A stretch of 64,000 bases of DNA from Marinicella algicola (GTDB taxonomy: Bacteria; Pseudomonadota; Gammaproteobacteria; Xanthomonadales; Marinicellaceae). This document shows, one piece after another, positions 55,272 to 64,000 of the stretch. The DNA lies in the NCBI RefSeq assembly GCF_028401385.1, contig NZ_JAQOMR010000001.1, positions 870,501 to 934,500 of the forward strand. Reading direction: 5' to 3'. Within the stretch, counting starts at the first letter, position 1; each line of letters opens with the position of its first letter. The translations under genes were made by a program, and so were the position numbers. The notes beneath the pieces were generated by a model, which was given only the letters and a program-made list of their open reading frames with translations, had not been told where the DNA came from and ran no database searches.

Positions 55272-56585
55272 GAGACTGTCTAGAATTTTGTGCCCTGGCG
55301 TTGTTTCAGGACATAGGAAACGTTCTTCGAACATGATTGCGAGCTGGCTTTTGACGGCGTGCCATTCTCGCACTGAACGCTTCCACTCGGTTGAGGTAGC
55401 ATTGAGGGCCAGATAGATCAACTTGGCCGCAGCCTCATCGCTCGGGAAGTGTCCGCGCGTTCTGACGGCGCGCCGGATTTTCGAGTTCAGCGCCTCAATG
55501 GAATTCGTGGTGTAGATCAGCCTGCGCACCTCGGGCGGATAGTCGAGAAACGGGATGACCTCGTTCCAGGCCCGCCGCCAGCTTGGCGCGATCGCCGGAT
55601 AGCGCCTGGCAAGGTCACTGTCCTCGAAAGTTGCCAGCGCTTCTTCCGCCGCCTCGATATTCACGGCGGTGTAGACCGTCTTGAGCGCCTTGGCGACGGC
55701 CTTGCGGTCCTTGTAGCTGGCGAAATTCATGGAATGGCGCAGGAGATGGACAATGCAGGTCTGAACCTGCGTCCTCGGGAAGGCTGCCTCGATGGCCTGC
55801 GGAAAGCCCTTGAGGCCGTCGACCACGGCGATCAGAATGTCCTGAACACCCCGGTTGCGCAGATCGGAAAGCACGCTGGCCCAGAATTTGGCGCCTTCAT
55901 TGGCCTGGAACCACAGGCCCAGCACGTCGCGCGTGCCGTCCGGAAGGATCGCCAGCGCCACGAACACCGCCTTGTTGGAGACCGCGCCGTCGCTGCGGAT
56001 ATTGACCCGGATCGCGTCCATGAAGACGATCGGATAGCAGGGCTCCAGAGGCCGGTTCTGCCATGCCGTGACCTCATCCATCACGCTATCGGTGATGGCG
56101 GAAATCAGGCCGGGGACGCCTCCACGCCGTAGATTTCCTCGATATGCCCCTGGATCTCCCGGGTCGTCATGCCCCGGGCATACATCGAGATGATCTTGCG
56201 GTCGAAATCGGGAAAGCGGCGCTGGTATTTGGCGATCAGCACCGGATCGAAGGTGCCGTTGCGGTCGCGTGGGATGTCGAGGACCACCTTGCCGCTGTCG
56301 GTGGTCACCGTCTTGCTGCTGCTGCCATTGCGGCGGTTTGCCGGCTCGTTATGGCCTTCGGGCACAGCCTCAGCCCGCTCTTCGTCGAGATGGACGTCAA
56401 TCTCGGTGCTCAGGGCACGTTCGGCCAGTGCTTTCGTCAGTTCGGACAGAATACCATCCTTGCCGAAAAGGTCACCGGGCGAGCGCCCTTGCATCAGGCG
56501 GTCCAGGAGTTCTTTGTCGATGCTCATACGTGGGTCTCCTCAAAGAGCAGTTACCACGCCAGAGCACAAAAATCAGGACAGTCCC
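55272..56585 (-). mobile_element. Inner IS256-family element, 1314 bp
   Basis: Ends GAGACTGTCTAGAATTTTGT (left) and, reversed, GGGACTGTCCTGATTTTTGT (right) form imperfect inverted repeats extending to about 32 bp. The 8-bp target duplication CAACATTG flanks it at 55264-55271 and 56586-56593. It lies inside the outer element's transposase gene, in the same orientation, so it arrived second. Confidence 0.9.
55280..56527 (-). CDS. Inner IS256-family transposase (frame break)
   Basis: About 415 residues. MSIDKELLDRLMQGRSPGDL starts it after GAGGAGACCC. The DDE region reads CYPIVFMDAIRVNIRSDGAV, DILIAVVDGLKGFPQAIEAA, and RRLIYTTNSIEALNSKIRRA. One base is missing at 56112-56115 (GVEASP to GLISAITDSVMDEV). 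The C-terminus is uncertain: the current frame runs past the element's end, while a one-base change after FEER gives VSYVLKQRQGTKF and a stop at 55280, inside the inverted repeat. Likely functional if the breaks are read errors. Confidence 0.82.
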
Positions 56586-57456
56586 CAACATTGCGCCACT
56601 GGGTGCTCGCCGCCTCCGGCGTGTCCTGTGCAAAGGCGGTGGCGATGAAGGCGGAGACGACCCGCCGCCCGTTCTTCCCGGCATGGGCGAGCGCATTGCG
56701 CATGAAATGGACCCGGCACCTCTGCCAGGTGGCGCAAAGCACCTTCGACACGGCTGCCTTGATGCCCTCGTGGGCATCGGAGACGACCAGCTTGACGCCG
56801 CGCAGACCCCGCCTTGTCAGCTTGCGCAGGAATTCCGTCCAGATCGGCTCCGCCTCGGATGTGCCAACCTCCATGCCGAGCACTTCGCGCCGGCCGTCGG
56901 TGTTGACGCCGACGGCAATGATGACGGCGACGGAGACGATCCGCCCGCCGCGCCGGACCTTCATGTAGGTGGCATCAATCCAGAGGTAGGGCCATTCTCC
57001 TTCAATAGGCCTTTCGAGAAAGGCCTTCACCTTGTCGTCGATCTCCTCGCAAAGTCGGGAGACCTGGCTCTTGGAGATGCCAGACATGCCCATGGCCTTC
57101 ACCAGATCATCGACGGATCGGGTCGAGACGCCCTGGATATAGGCCTCCTGGATCACCGCCGTCAGTGCCTTCTCGGCCATGCGCCGTGGTTCGAGGAAGC
57201 TCGGGAAATAGCTGCCGGTGCGAAGCTTCGGAATGCGAAGCTCCACCGTCCCTGCTCGCGTCTCCCAGTCCCGGTCGCGGTAGCCGTTGCGCTGGGCATG
57301 CCGGAACGCGTTCTTCTCGCCATAGCCCGCGCCGGTCTTCGCGCTCACTTCCAGCGCCATCAGCTTCTCGGCGGCAAAGCCGATCATCTCGCGGAGCAAA
57401 TCGGCATCGGCGCTCTTCTCAATCAGTGAGCGCAGGTTCATCATATCGTCGGTCAT
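56586..57456 (-). pseudogene. Outer IS256-family transposase, N-terminal part
   Basis: Starts [20 protein letters not shown] at 57456 and continues through the first catalytic Asp region ([20 protein letters not shown]) and [19 protein letters not shown]. It is cut at STQWRNV by the inner IS. Removing the insert and one CAACATTG gives exactly 1200 nt, 399 residues, running on into VADQIRPNVPK, the normal IS256 transposase length. Confidence 0.9.
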
Positions 57457-57552
57457 CGGTGGTCTTTCCATCAGGTTGGTCTTTGACAACCCGACCCTAG
57501 CGGAAAACACTGGTGACCACCGATCCAACTACACCACATGCAGGGACACGAT

Positions 57553-57660
57553 CGGACGTTCTTTGTCCTGAACCCTGACTCCGTGATAACAGACGGTCTG
57601 TCAGCGTTTTGTCAGAAATGGTCAGCATTTCGGGTTACGCTACACAAAGGGCAAAGCTAA
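57553..57660 (+). pseudogene. Unknown gene, 3' part, after nested IS elements
   Basis: Starting with the second CGGACGTT copy, the frame reads RTFFVLNPDSVITDGLSAFC then QKWSAFRVTLHKGQS and TAA at 57658-57660. It is the natural end of the gene that begins at 54256. The stop overlaps the convergent DUF817 stop codon. Confidence 0.75.
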
Positions 57661-58522
57661 CGCGGCACATCAATCGTCGCCCGCACATGCTTCAGCGAGG
57701 CCACGATGGTGAAGGTCATGATGACGAGCAGGGACCATGAGCTCCATTTGCCGATATGCACGGTCGACCATGCGCCGAGCTGGTCCGGATACTGCCAGAC
57801 CGAGAAGAAGGTCGAGATGTTTTCAGCGAGCCAGATGAAGAAGCCGATCAGCACGAAGGCGAGCAACATCGGCATCTTGAGATCGCGGTCATAGGGGCGG
57901 AAGATCACGGTGGTGCGGGCATAAAGACCGATCGCCAAAGCTGCGATATACCAACGATAGTCGCCGATATAGTGGTGGGTGAAGAAGTTGAGATAGATCG
58001 CCAGCGCCACGAGCGTCGCCATCCAGTAGGGCGGGTGGTGTATGATGCGAAGGTCGAATAGGCGCCAGGCCTGAATGATATAGCTGCCGACGGCGGCATA
58101 CATGAAGCCGGAGAAAAGCGGCACGCCGAGAAGCTTGGTATAGGCGAAATCCGGATAGGCCCAGGACTGAATCGCCCCCGATGTCTTGAACGCCTCGAGC
58201 GCAAAGCCGACGACGTGGAACAGGCAGATCGCCTTGAACTCGTCCATCGTCTCCAGCCCGAACCGGATCATCGCAAGCTGGATGACAAGCGCGATGATTA
58301 AAAGCAGATCGTAGCGGGGAATGCCGGCAAGTCCTTCGCGCGGCGCGGCAAAGATCGCGATGAAGAAAAGCCCCGCAAACAGGCAGGCGCGGGCCTCCTT
58401 GAAGCCGAAGAACAGGAACTCCACGCAGAAGCGGCGAAGCCCCTGAGCGCCGGATCGGGCGCAATGTCGGTTAGCCACCGATCGGGTGCCCACGTGCTTC
58501 TGCCTGCCGCCAAATCGGTCAT
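57657..58522 (-). CDS. DUF817 integral membrane protein (one frame break)
   Basis: About 288 residues with roughly seven hydrophobic segments. The DUF817 pattern is visible: VEFLFFGFKEARACLFAGLF, GALEAFKT-like FALEAFKTSGAIQSWAYPDF, FSGFMYAAVGSYIIQAWRLF, HYIGDYRWYIAALAIGLYAR and TIVASLKHVRATIDVPR. The N-terminus MTDLAAGRSTWAPDRWLTDI at 58522 joins the body after restoring one base near 58436-58440 (ALRGF to RRFCVEFLFF). Function unknown; it lies about 100 bp after msrQ on the same strand. Confidence 0.82.
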
Positions 58523-58628
58523 GTCCCCGCGCATTCTGTTGAGTGCGCGGAAACTGACGCAGAGTAATGGCGATATTGAGGCTCGGTATGGATGTATTGT
58601 GGCGCGGTTGTCCGGCTCCGGCGCCTCG

Positions 58629-59285
58629 CTATCTGGCGCCCGCCTGCAGCCGAGCTGCCCTTTCTTCGCGCGCTTGCGCTCCATCAGCTTTGGCCGGATG
58701 AGGCGATAGCCGAGGAGAGCGACGCAAACGGCGATATAGAACATGATTTCCGGGCCGATCACCTTGCGGCCCATGGCGAAATGCAGCGTGCCAAGGGCCG
58801 CAATCACATAAACCAGCTTGTGAAGCCGATACCAGTTTTGCTTCAGCGTGCGGATCGCCCAGTTGTTGGAGGTGAGCGCCAGCGGGATCAGAAGCACAAG
58901 CGCGATCATGCCGAAGGTGATGAAGGGGCGCTTGATAACGTCCTGCACCACGACGGAAATATTCATCTGCTGGTCGAGCACCAAATAGACCAGGAAGTGG
59001 AACGAGACGTAATAGAAGCCGAGCAGGCCAAGGGCGCGGCGATAGCGCAGCAGGTTGATATCGGCGAGATCTCTCAGTGGCGTCACGCAGAGTGTCAGCA
59101 GGATGAACCGCAGTGCCCATATGCCGAGCAGGTGCTCGAAGGTCTTGACCGGATCGACACCGAGATTGTTGGTCGCGCCGAGCCAGAAATACCAGAGCGC
59201 GGGCAAAAGCCCCACGATATAGAGCGCCCAGACGGAAGCCGGCCGCCACCGGGCGGCGCCTGTTTTTTGCAGATTTCTGGGCCAT
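58629..59285 (-). CDS. msrQ: MsrQ haem-binding membrane subunit (two frame breaks)
   Basis: Inner-membrane b-type cytochrome that passes electrons from the quinone pool to MsrP. About 218 residues, 5-6 transmembrane segments. Marks: WALYIVGLLPALWYFWLGAT, GIWALRFILLTLCVTPLRDL, RRALGLLGFYYVSFHFLVYL and NWYRLHKLVYVIAALGTLHF with the haem histidines. Breaks: T 59263-59268 has one base too many (MAQKSAK to TGAARWRPASV), and 58671-58673 lacks one (ERKRAKK to RAARLQAGAR, stop at 58629). The two cancel. It starts 16 bp after msrP. Confidence 0.9.
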   Translation of the reverse strand: MAQKSAKNRRRPVAAGFRLGALYRGAFARALVFLARRDQQSRCRSGQDLRAPARHMGTAVHPADTLRDATERSRRYQPAALSPRPWPARLLLRLVPLPGLFGARPADEYFRRGAGRYQAPLHHLRHDRACASDPAGAHLQQLGDPHAEAKLVSASQAGLCDCGPWHAAFRHGPQGDRPGNHVLYRRLRRSPRLSPHPAKADGAQAREERAARLQAGAR

Positions 59286-59301
59286 GTTTTGCGCCACCGG
59301 G

Positions 59302-60279
59302 TCAGTAATTCTTCGCAAGGTCCATGCCGGCATAGAGGCTCGCGACCTCGTCGCCATAACCATTGAAGATCTGCGTGTCGATCCGCTTGCCGCCGCCGAA
59401 AAGCCCGCCGCCTTCGCCAATCACACGTTCCGTCGCCTGGCTCCAGCGTGGATGCGGCACATTCGGGTTCACATTGGCGTAAAAGCCATATTCGCTCGGC
59501 TGCAGCAGGTTCCAGCTATTGGGCGGCTGTTTGTCTGTGAGCGTGATCCTGGTGATCGATTTGATGCCCTTGAAGCCGTATTTCCACGGCACGACCAGGC
59601 GCATCGGCGCGCCCGACTGGTTCAGCAGCGTCTTGCCGTAAAGCCCGACAGAGATGATGGTGAGCGGGTGGTTGGCCTCGTCGAGACGCAAGCCCTCGAC
59701 ATAGGGCCACGGCATGGGTTGACCGAAACCGCTCTGGCCGGGCATTTGCTCCGGCCGCACCACGCCCTCGAAGGCAACATATTTTGCCGCGCCGGTCGGT
59801 TCCGCCATATCGATGATCGATTTTAGCGGAATGCCGACCCATGGAATGACCATCGACCACGCTTCCACGCATCGCATGCGATAGACGCGGTCTTCCAGCG
59901 GAAACTTCGTCATCAGTGTTTCGATATCGACAGTCTGCGGCTTTTGCACCATGCCGCCGATTTCGAAGGTCCAGGGATAGGGCTGGAAGTTTTCCGAATT
60001 CTTGAACGGATCAGCCTTGCCTGTGCCGAATTCGTAGAAATTGTTGTAGTGGGTGATGTCCTCGAAGCCGGTCTCGGCGCGCGCGGGCTTGGGGAAAGGG
60101 CCGGGAACGGTCTTCAGGTCCTCACCCTGCGAGAGCGCGGCTGCGCTGGCCTGGCCAAAGCCCGTCGCAAAAGTGGCGCCGGCGGCAAGGCCCGCAGCCA
60201 GAAGCGTGCGACGTTTCAGATAAAGATGTTCCGGTGTGATCTCGGATGCAGGTATATGGGGCGGCTTGTAAGCGGACAT
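59302..60279 (-). CDS. msrP: MsrP periplasmic protein-methionine-sulfoxide reductase
   Basis: Molybdopterin enzyme that reduces oxidised methionine in periplasmic proteins; 325 residues, intact. It has a Tat signal ([17 protein letters not shown]), the molybdenum-ligand Cys in [20 protein letters not shown], and family segments [15 protein letters not shown] and [23 protein letters not shown] 60279 (GGGAGACA upstream) is preferred to 60303. It precedes msrQ, forming the usual msrPQ pair. Confidence 0.96.
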   Translation of the reverse strand: MSAYKPPHIPASEITPEHLYLKRRTLLAAGLAAGATFATGFGQASAAALSQGEDLKTVPGPFPKPARAETGFEDITHYNNFYEFGTGKADPFKNSENFQPYPWTFEIGGMVQKPQTVDIETLMTKFPLEDRVYRMRCVEAWSMVIPWVGIPLKSIIDMAEPTGAAKYVAFEGVVRPEQMPGQSGFGQPMPWPYVEGLRLDEANHPLTIISVGLYGKTLLNQSGAPMRLVVPWKYGFKGIKSITRITLTDKQPPNSWNLLQPSEYGFYANVNPNVPHPRWSQATERVIGEGGGLFGGGKRIDTQIFNGYGDEVASLYAGMDLAKNY

Positions 60280-60429
60280 CGAAATGTCTCCCGTAATGCT
60301 CATTATGAACTATTACGTTGGAACATCGCCGATAGTTTCAGCTTGCACAAGAAACTTCGAGACCACGTTTTTGTGTTCGGGGCGTGAGGGGCGCGCGATC
60401 TGCCTGCCGCGTCAGCCGTCAGGTCTCAA

Positions 60430-60960
60430 TCATTCTTTTTCGTCAGACCCGGCGTGCGAGATGCCTTCTCCCAGAAGCTCTTCGACAAACCATGCGGCAA
60501 ACTGGGCGCGGCCCGAAACCCCGGCCTTGGCATAAATCCGGGCCATCTGAGCGCGCACCGTGCCTTGGGCCGATCCGCGCAGGTTGGCGATTTCCGACAT
60601 GTCCATGCCCTTCAGTGCGAGCATGCCGACTTCCCGCTCTGCCGCCGTCAGGCCCCAGACATCAAATTGTGTTTCGATGATACGAACGAAATCGCCGCTG
60701 GCGATATCGAGCGCGCGGCCTTGCGCAGCCATGCGTTCCAGCGTCAGCCGCAACTGCCAGCCAGCCATAAATATGCCGAACACGAGAACGAATGCCGTCA
60801 ACGCCTCGATAATCGACTCAGCGCCCGCTGGACCGGAGACAAGGTCGCGAACAGCATCGGCAACGAAGAAAAGCGCTGCTACGCTCTGAAGAAGCATGAA
60901 GATCGCAAGGGCGATCGTCTGTGACCGCCCTTGCCGTGTTGTTTTCTGAAGTCTCGTCAA
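60430..60960 (-). CDS. Membrane-anchored LuxR-type regulator
   Basis: 176 residues. Two hydrophobic segments (about residues 15-37, IALAIFMLLQSVAALFFVAD, and 52-68, LTAFVLVFGIFMAGWQL) precede a LuxR/GerE helix-turn-helix: WGLTAAEREVGMLALKGMDM then SEIANLRGSAQGTVRAQMAR and IYAKAGVSGRAQFAAWFVEE. No receiver domain is present. It overlaps the cytochrome b561 gene start/stop by 4 bp (60957-60960), so the two are probably co-transcribed. It may sense an envelope or redox signal. Confidence 0.85.
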   Translation of the reverse strand: MTRLQKTTRQGRSQTIALAIFMLLQSVAALFFVADAVRDLVSGPAGAESIIEALTAFVLVFGIFMAGWQLRLTLERMAAQGRALDIASGDFVRIIETQFDVWGLTAAEREVGMLALKGMDMSEIANLRGSAQGTVRAQMARIYAKAGVSGRAQFAAWFVEELLGEGISHAGSDEKE

Positions 60961-61593
60961 CGGGTTGGACCCTTGATCATCGGGCGGACAAGATTTCTCC
61001 TGAGCGCGTAGCTTTCTGCCGCAACACCTGCGACATGAATGAGCGCCAATATTAGCATGAGATTGGCCGCCGTTTCATGCACTGCTTTCACGACATCGCT
61101 CTCTGAGGATGCCTCGCTATCAGAATCGCCATCCGTCACAAGCACAGACCAGTCACCCTGTTCGACCGCAGCGCGCTCTTTGCGATAGCGATCGGGGTTT
61201 TGGCGTCCGTCATGATCAGTCCCGTCGCGATCACCGCGGCAAGGCAGGCCCAGAGCGCATAGACCATCATCGCACCGGCCGGGTTGTGCGAGGGGTATTC
61301 TTTTGGCTTGCCACGCAGCAGCGAGAAAAGATGCGATGCCGCTGCACGCGGATCCGGGAGGAAGGCGGCAAACCGGGCTTCCTTCGGGCCAATGAACCCC
61401 AGACAAGACGAATGATCAGCACAGCCATCGCGATCCAGCCGATCCAGATGTGGATGGCTCCGCCCGGCTCTGAAATCAGACCGTTGATGATGACTGCGGC
61501 GGCAATCAACCAGTGACTGAGGCGCACAATCGGGTCCCACGGGTTGGGCGGGGCAATCATTGCCCCTTTCCCTGCTTGTCCAGTCCTCGACAT
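60957..61593 (-). CDS. Cytochrome b561-type membrane protein (two frame breaks)
   Basis: Four-helix b-type cytochrome, about 212 residues. Probable haem histidines lie in IVRLSHWLIAAAVIINGL, GGAIHIWIGWIAMAVLIIRL, YPSHNPAGAMMVYALWACLA and VKAVHETAANLMLILALIHV. Breaks: C 61397-61400 (one base missing, LVWG to FIGPKEARFA) and T 61179-61181 (missing, AIAK to ERAAVEQGDW). Start is ATG 61593 (GGAAAAG, overlapping the PepSY stop) or 61560. With the PepSY protein upstream it resembles pairs that move electrons across the inner membrane. Confidence 0.86.
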
Positions 61594-61594
61594 G

Positions 61595-61854
61595 TCAGTC
61601 TTTTCCGGAAATTTTGACGATCGCGCCGGTCTTCGGGCTGATATAGACTTCGTGCATCACATTGTTTTCATCGTAGCACTTTGCCTCGATCATGCCAGCC
61701 TCGGCCTCAAAGCCCTTGAGGTTGCAACCGGCCTTTGCAGAGCTGTAGCGGCATCCGTAGGAGTGGTGCCGACGATATCGCCGATGGCGGGCATTGCGAA
61801 TGCGGTGACGGGGGCGGCAATGAGCGAGGCCGCAAGCATCAGTGAACGGATCAT
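61595..61854 (-). CDS. Secreted PepSY-domain protein (one frame break)
   Basis: 86 residues. A signal peptide (MIRSLMLAASLIAAPVTAFA) is followed by IGDIVGTTPTDAATALQ and, after restoring one base at T 61734-61736, KAGCNLKGFEAEAGMIEAKC and YDENNVMHEVYISPKTGAIV, the PepSY pattern. AGAGGAATT precedes ATG 61854. PepSY domains bind or inhibit partners in the periplasm; here the likely partner is the adjacent cytochrome. Confidence 0.83.
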
Positions 61855-62166
61855 GGTAATTCCTCTGTTGGTACGACGCTCCGCATGTGGAGCGCAACGC
61901 CCCCATCTGCTGCCTTGAAGCACAGCCGTCCATCTGCTTATGGCTGATCTGGGTGCGCGTAAGCAATTGCTTATGGGGCGGTCTCCGGTTTTTGGAGTAA
62001 CCGTACCGGAGAGTACCGTTTTGCCGCTAACCGATAGTGACAGCCCGGCCTATATGGGATACCACCACCACAAGCGGCGATACCTGCGTGAGGCGCAGGA
62101 GCACATTGAGGAGGACCGGATAGGTCATATGTGCTGTGAACGCCTGATTTAAGAAAGGAAGCACCC
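61855..62166. other. Divergent region between the PepSY gene and ilvD
   Basis: 312 bp with no gene. It contains the palindrome at 61960-61973, a direct repeat GCTTATGG (61947 and 61969) and two GTACCG copies near 62004-62020. Promoters for both directions should lie here. No amino-acid-rich attenuator peptide was found before ilvD. Confidence 0.4.
61960..61973. promoter_or_regulatory. Perfect 14-bp palindrome TAAGCAATTGCTTA, possible operator
   Basis: A gap-free palindrome 106 bp from the PepSY start and 194 bp from ilvD. Its form fits a dimeric repressor site; the regulator is unknown. Confidence 0.4.
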
Positions 62167-64000
62167 ATGCCTGCCTATCGTTCCAGAACGACGACACACG
62201 GACGCAACATGGCCGGCGCGCGCGGTCTCTGGCGCGCAACCGGCATGAAGGATGGCGATTTCGGCAAGCCGATTATCGCCGTCGTCAATTCTTTCACGCA
62301 GTTCGTGCCCGGTCACGTGCATTTGAAAGACCTCGGCCAGCTTGTCGCCCGCGAGATCGAGGCGGCCGGTGGCGTTGCCAAGGAATTCAACACCATTGCC
62401 GTCGACGACGGCATCGCCATGGGCCATGACGGCATGCTCTATTCGCTGCCGTCGCGCGAGATCATTGCCGACAGCGTCGAATACATGGTCAATGCCCACT
62501 GCGCCGATGCGATGGTCTGCATCTCCAATTGCGACAAGATCACCCCGGCATGCTGATGGCGTCGCTGCGCCTCAACGTCCCCACCGTTTTCGTTTCCGGC
62601 GGCCCGATGGAGGCCGGCAAGGTGGTGCTGAACGGCAAGGAACAGGCGCTGGATCTGGTTGACGCCATGGTCGCCGCCGCCGATGACAAGTATTCCGACA
62701 GCGACGTCCAGTCGATCGAGCGCTCGGCCTGCCCGACCTGCGGGTCCTGCTCCGGCATGTTCACCGCCAATTCGATGAACTGTCTGACGGAAGCCCTCGG
62801 CCTGTCGCTGCCGGGCAATGGCTCGACGCTTGCGACCCACGCAGACCGCCGCCGCCTGTTCGAGGAAGCTGGCCACCGGATCGTCGATCTCGCCCGCCGC
62901 TATTACGAGCAGGATGACGAGACGACGCTGCCGCGCAATATTGCCAGCAAGGCGGCGTTTGAAAACGCCATGACACTCGATATCGCCATGGGTGGCTCGA
63001 CCAATACCGTGCTGCATATTCTGGCCGCCGCCCATGAGGCGGAACTTGACTTCACCATGGACGATATCGACAGGCTGTCGCGCTACGTGCCGTGCCTGTG
63101 CAAGGTTGCGCCGGCGAAGAACGACGTTCACATGGAAGACGTCCACCGCGCCGGCGGCATCATGGCGATCCTCGGCGAGCTGGACCGGGCCGGGTTGATC
63201 AAGCGCGATAGTCCGACCGTGCATTCGGCGACGTTGGGCGACGCTATCGACCAATGGGATATCGTGCGCACCAATTCCGAAAGCGTGCGCAACTTCTTCA
63301 TGGCCGCCCCGGGTGGCGTCCCGTCACAGCAGGCATTCTCGCAGGAGCGCCGCTGGTCCGAGCTCGATCTCGACCGGGTTTCCGGTGCGATCCGCAATGC
63401 CGAGCATCCGTTCTCCAAGGATGGCGGTCTTGCCGTTCTCAAGGGCAATATCGCGCTCGACGGCTGCATCGTGAAGACCGCTGGCGTTGACGAGAGCATT
63501 CTGAAATTCTCCGGCCCCGCTGTGGTCTTCGAAAGCCAGGATGCGGCGGTCAAGGGCATCCTCTCCAACGAGGTCAAGGCCGGCGATGTTGTCGTCATCC
63601 GCTACGAAGGGCCGAAGGGCGGGCCGGGCATGCAGGAAATGCTGTATCCGACCAGCTATCTGAAGTCGAAGGGCCTCGGCAAGGATTGCGCACTGATCAC
63701 TGATGGACGCTTTTCAGGCGGCACATCCGGCCTTTCCATCGGCCATGCTTCGCCCGAAGCAGCCCAGGGCGGCACGATCGGCCTCGTGCGTCAGGGCGAC
63801 ATGATCGATATCGACATCCCCGGCCGGACGATCGATCTGCGCATCTCGCCCGCCGAGCTTGAAGCCCGGCGCAGCGCGCAGGACGAAAAGGGCTGGAAGC
63901 CGGAGCACCCCGCCGCCGCAAGGTGACGACCGCGCTCAAGGCCTACGCCGCCTTCGCCGCCAGCGCCGATAGGGGCGCTGTGCGCATCCTGCCGGAATAG
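62167..64000 (+). CDS. ilvD: Dihydroxy-acid dehydratase (two frame breaks)
   Basis: Third enzyme of valine and isoleucine synthesis, converting dihydroxy acids to keto acids with an Fe-S cluster. About 611 residues after repair, the long-type length. Marks: [40 protein letters not shown] with one cluster Cys, [20 protein letters not shown] with the others, and [20 protein letters not shown]. One base is missing at G 62547-62548 (which otherwise ends the frame at 62556). Another is missing near 63911-63919; restoring it gives [20 protein letters not shown] and AVRILPE, with the stop being the last bases of the window. Confidence 0.95.

Larger units (their letters stand above)
54867..57552 (-). 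mobile_element. Outer IS256-family element (about 1.36 kb without its own insert)
   Basis: Imperfect 25-bp inverted repeats end it: GATCGTGTCCC...GTGGTGTAG at 54868-54892 and its complement at 57529-57553 (20 of 25 identical). The target duplication CGGACGTT is at 54859-54866 and 57553-57560; the exact end is ambiguous by 1-2 bp. It carries one transposase gene on the minus strand, now split by the inner element. Without that insert and one 8-bp copy it is about 1364 bp, normal for IS256. Confidence 0.85.

Noticed and set aside
57457..57528. N-terminal extension of the outer transposase starting at 57528
   Set aside because: The extra 24 residues have no family match and reach into the inverted repeat; ATG 57456 gives the usual 399-residue protein.

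Overview
The window is chromosomal DNA of an alphaproteobacterium of the order Hyphomicrobiales (Rhizobiales), most likely Rhizobiaceae-like; the genus cannot be fixed from the sequence alone. Evidence: a hmuPST haem-uptake cluster divergent from tonB with a RirA-type iron box, a glgP-glgB-glgC-glgA-pgm-glgX glycogen operon, the order rpsU next to a TPR lipoprotein, and rhizobial-looking ribosomal proteins. No tRNA, rRNA, CRISPR array or prophage was recognised.

Layout. 1-4.3 kb: haem/iron uptake (hmuT partial, hmuS, hmuP on the minus strand; a periplasmic protein and tonB on the plus strand). 4.3-5.5 kb: TPR lipoprotein and rpsU. 5.8-11.7 kb: heterotetrameric sarcosine oxidase operon soxB-(alpha/beta hydrolase)-soxD-soxA-soxG. 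11.8-12.5 kb: an AT-richer patch with a lipoprotein gene and the 3' scrap of a second soxG in inverted orientation. 12.5-24.1 kb: MaoC-like hydratase and the glycogen operon. 24.4-31.2 kb: a transglutaminase / circularly permuted ATP-grasp-alpha-E / transglutaminase-DUF2126 cluster, a predicted peptide-ligation and modification system whose substrate is unknown. 31.4-34.3 kb: small unknown protein, DUF1906 glycoside-hydrolase-like protein, ABC-F ATPase. 34.7-54.2 kb: the str, S10, spc and alpha ribosomal operons (rpsL to rplQ, with fusA, tuf, secY, adk, rpoA). 54.2-57.7 kb: an unknown gene split by two nested IS256-family elements, with target duplications still visible. 57.7-61.9 kb: DUF817 membrane protein, msrQ, msrP, a membrane LuxR-type regulator, cytochrome b561 and a PepSY protein. 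62.2-64.0 kb: ilvD.

The main caveat is sequence quality. About forty single-base indels break reading frames, most of them inside short homopolymers and most of them losses. They hit genes the cell cannot do without (rpoA, adk, rplC, rplP, rplX, rpmC), and restoring one base gives the normal protein length in each case. I therefore read them as sequencing or assembly errors, annotate each locus as one full-length gene, and give the position of each break. The nested IS insertion is a genuine biological disruption.

How the genes work together: HmuT and HmuS with TonB import and process haem under iron control; SoxBDAG oxidatively demethylates sarcosine; the glg genes make (GlgC, GlgA, GlgB, Pgm) and degrade (GlgP, GlgX) glycogen; MsrPQ repairs oxidised methionine in periplasmic proteins, next to further membrane redox proteins.
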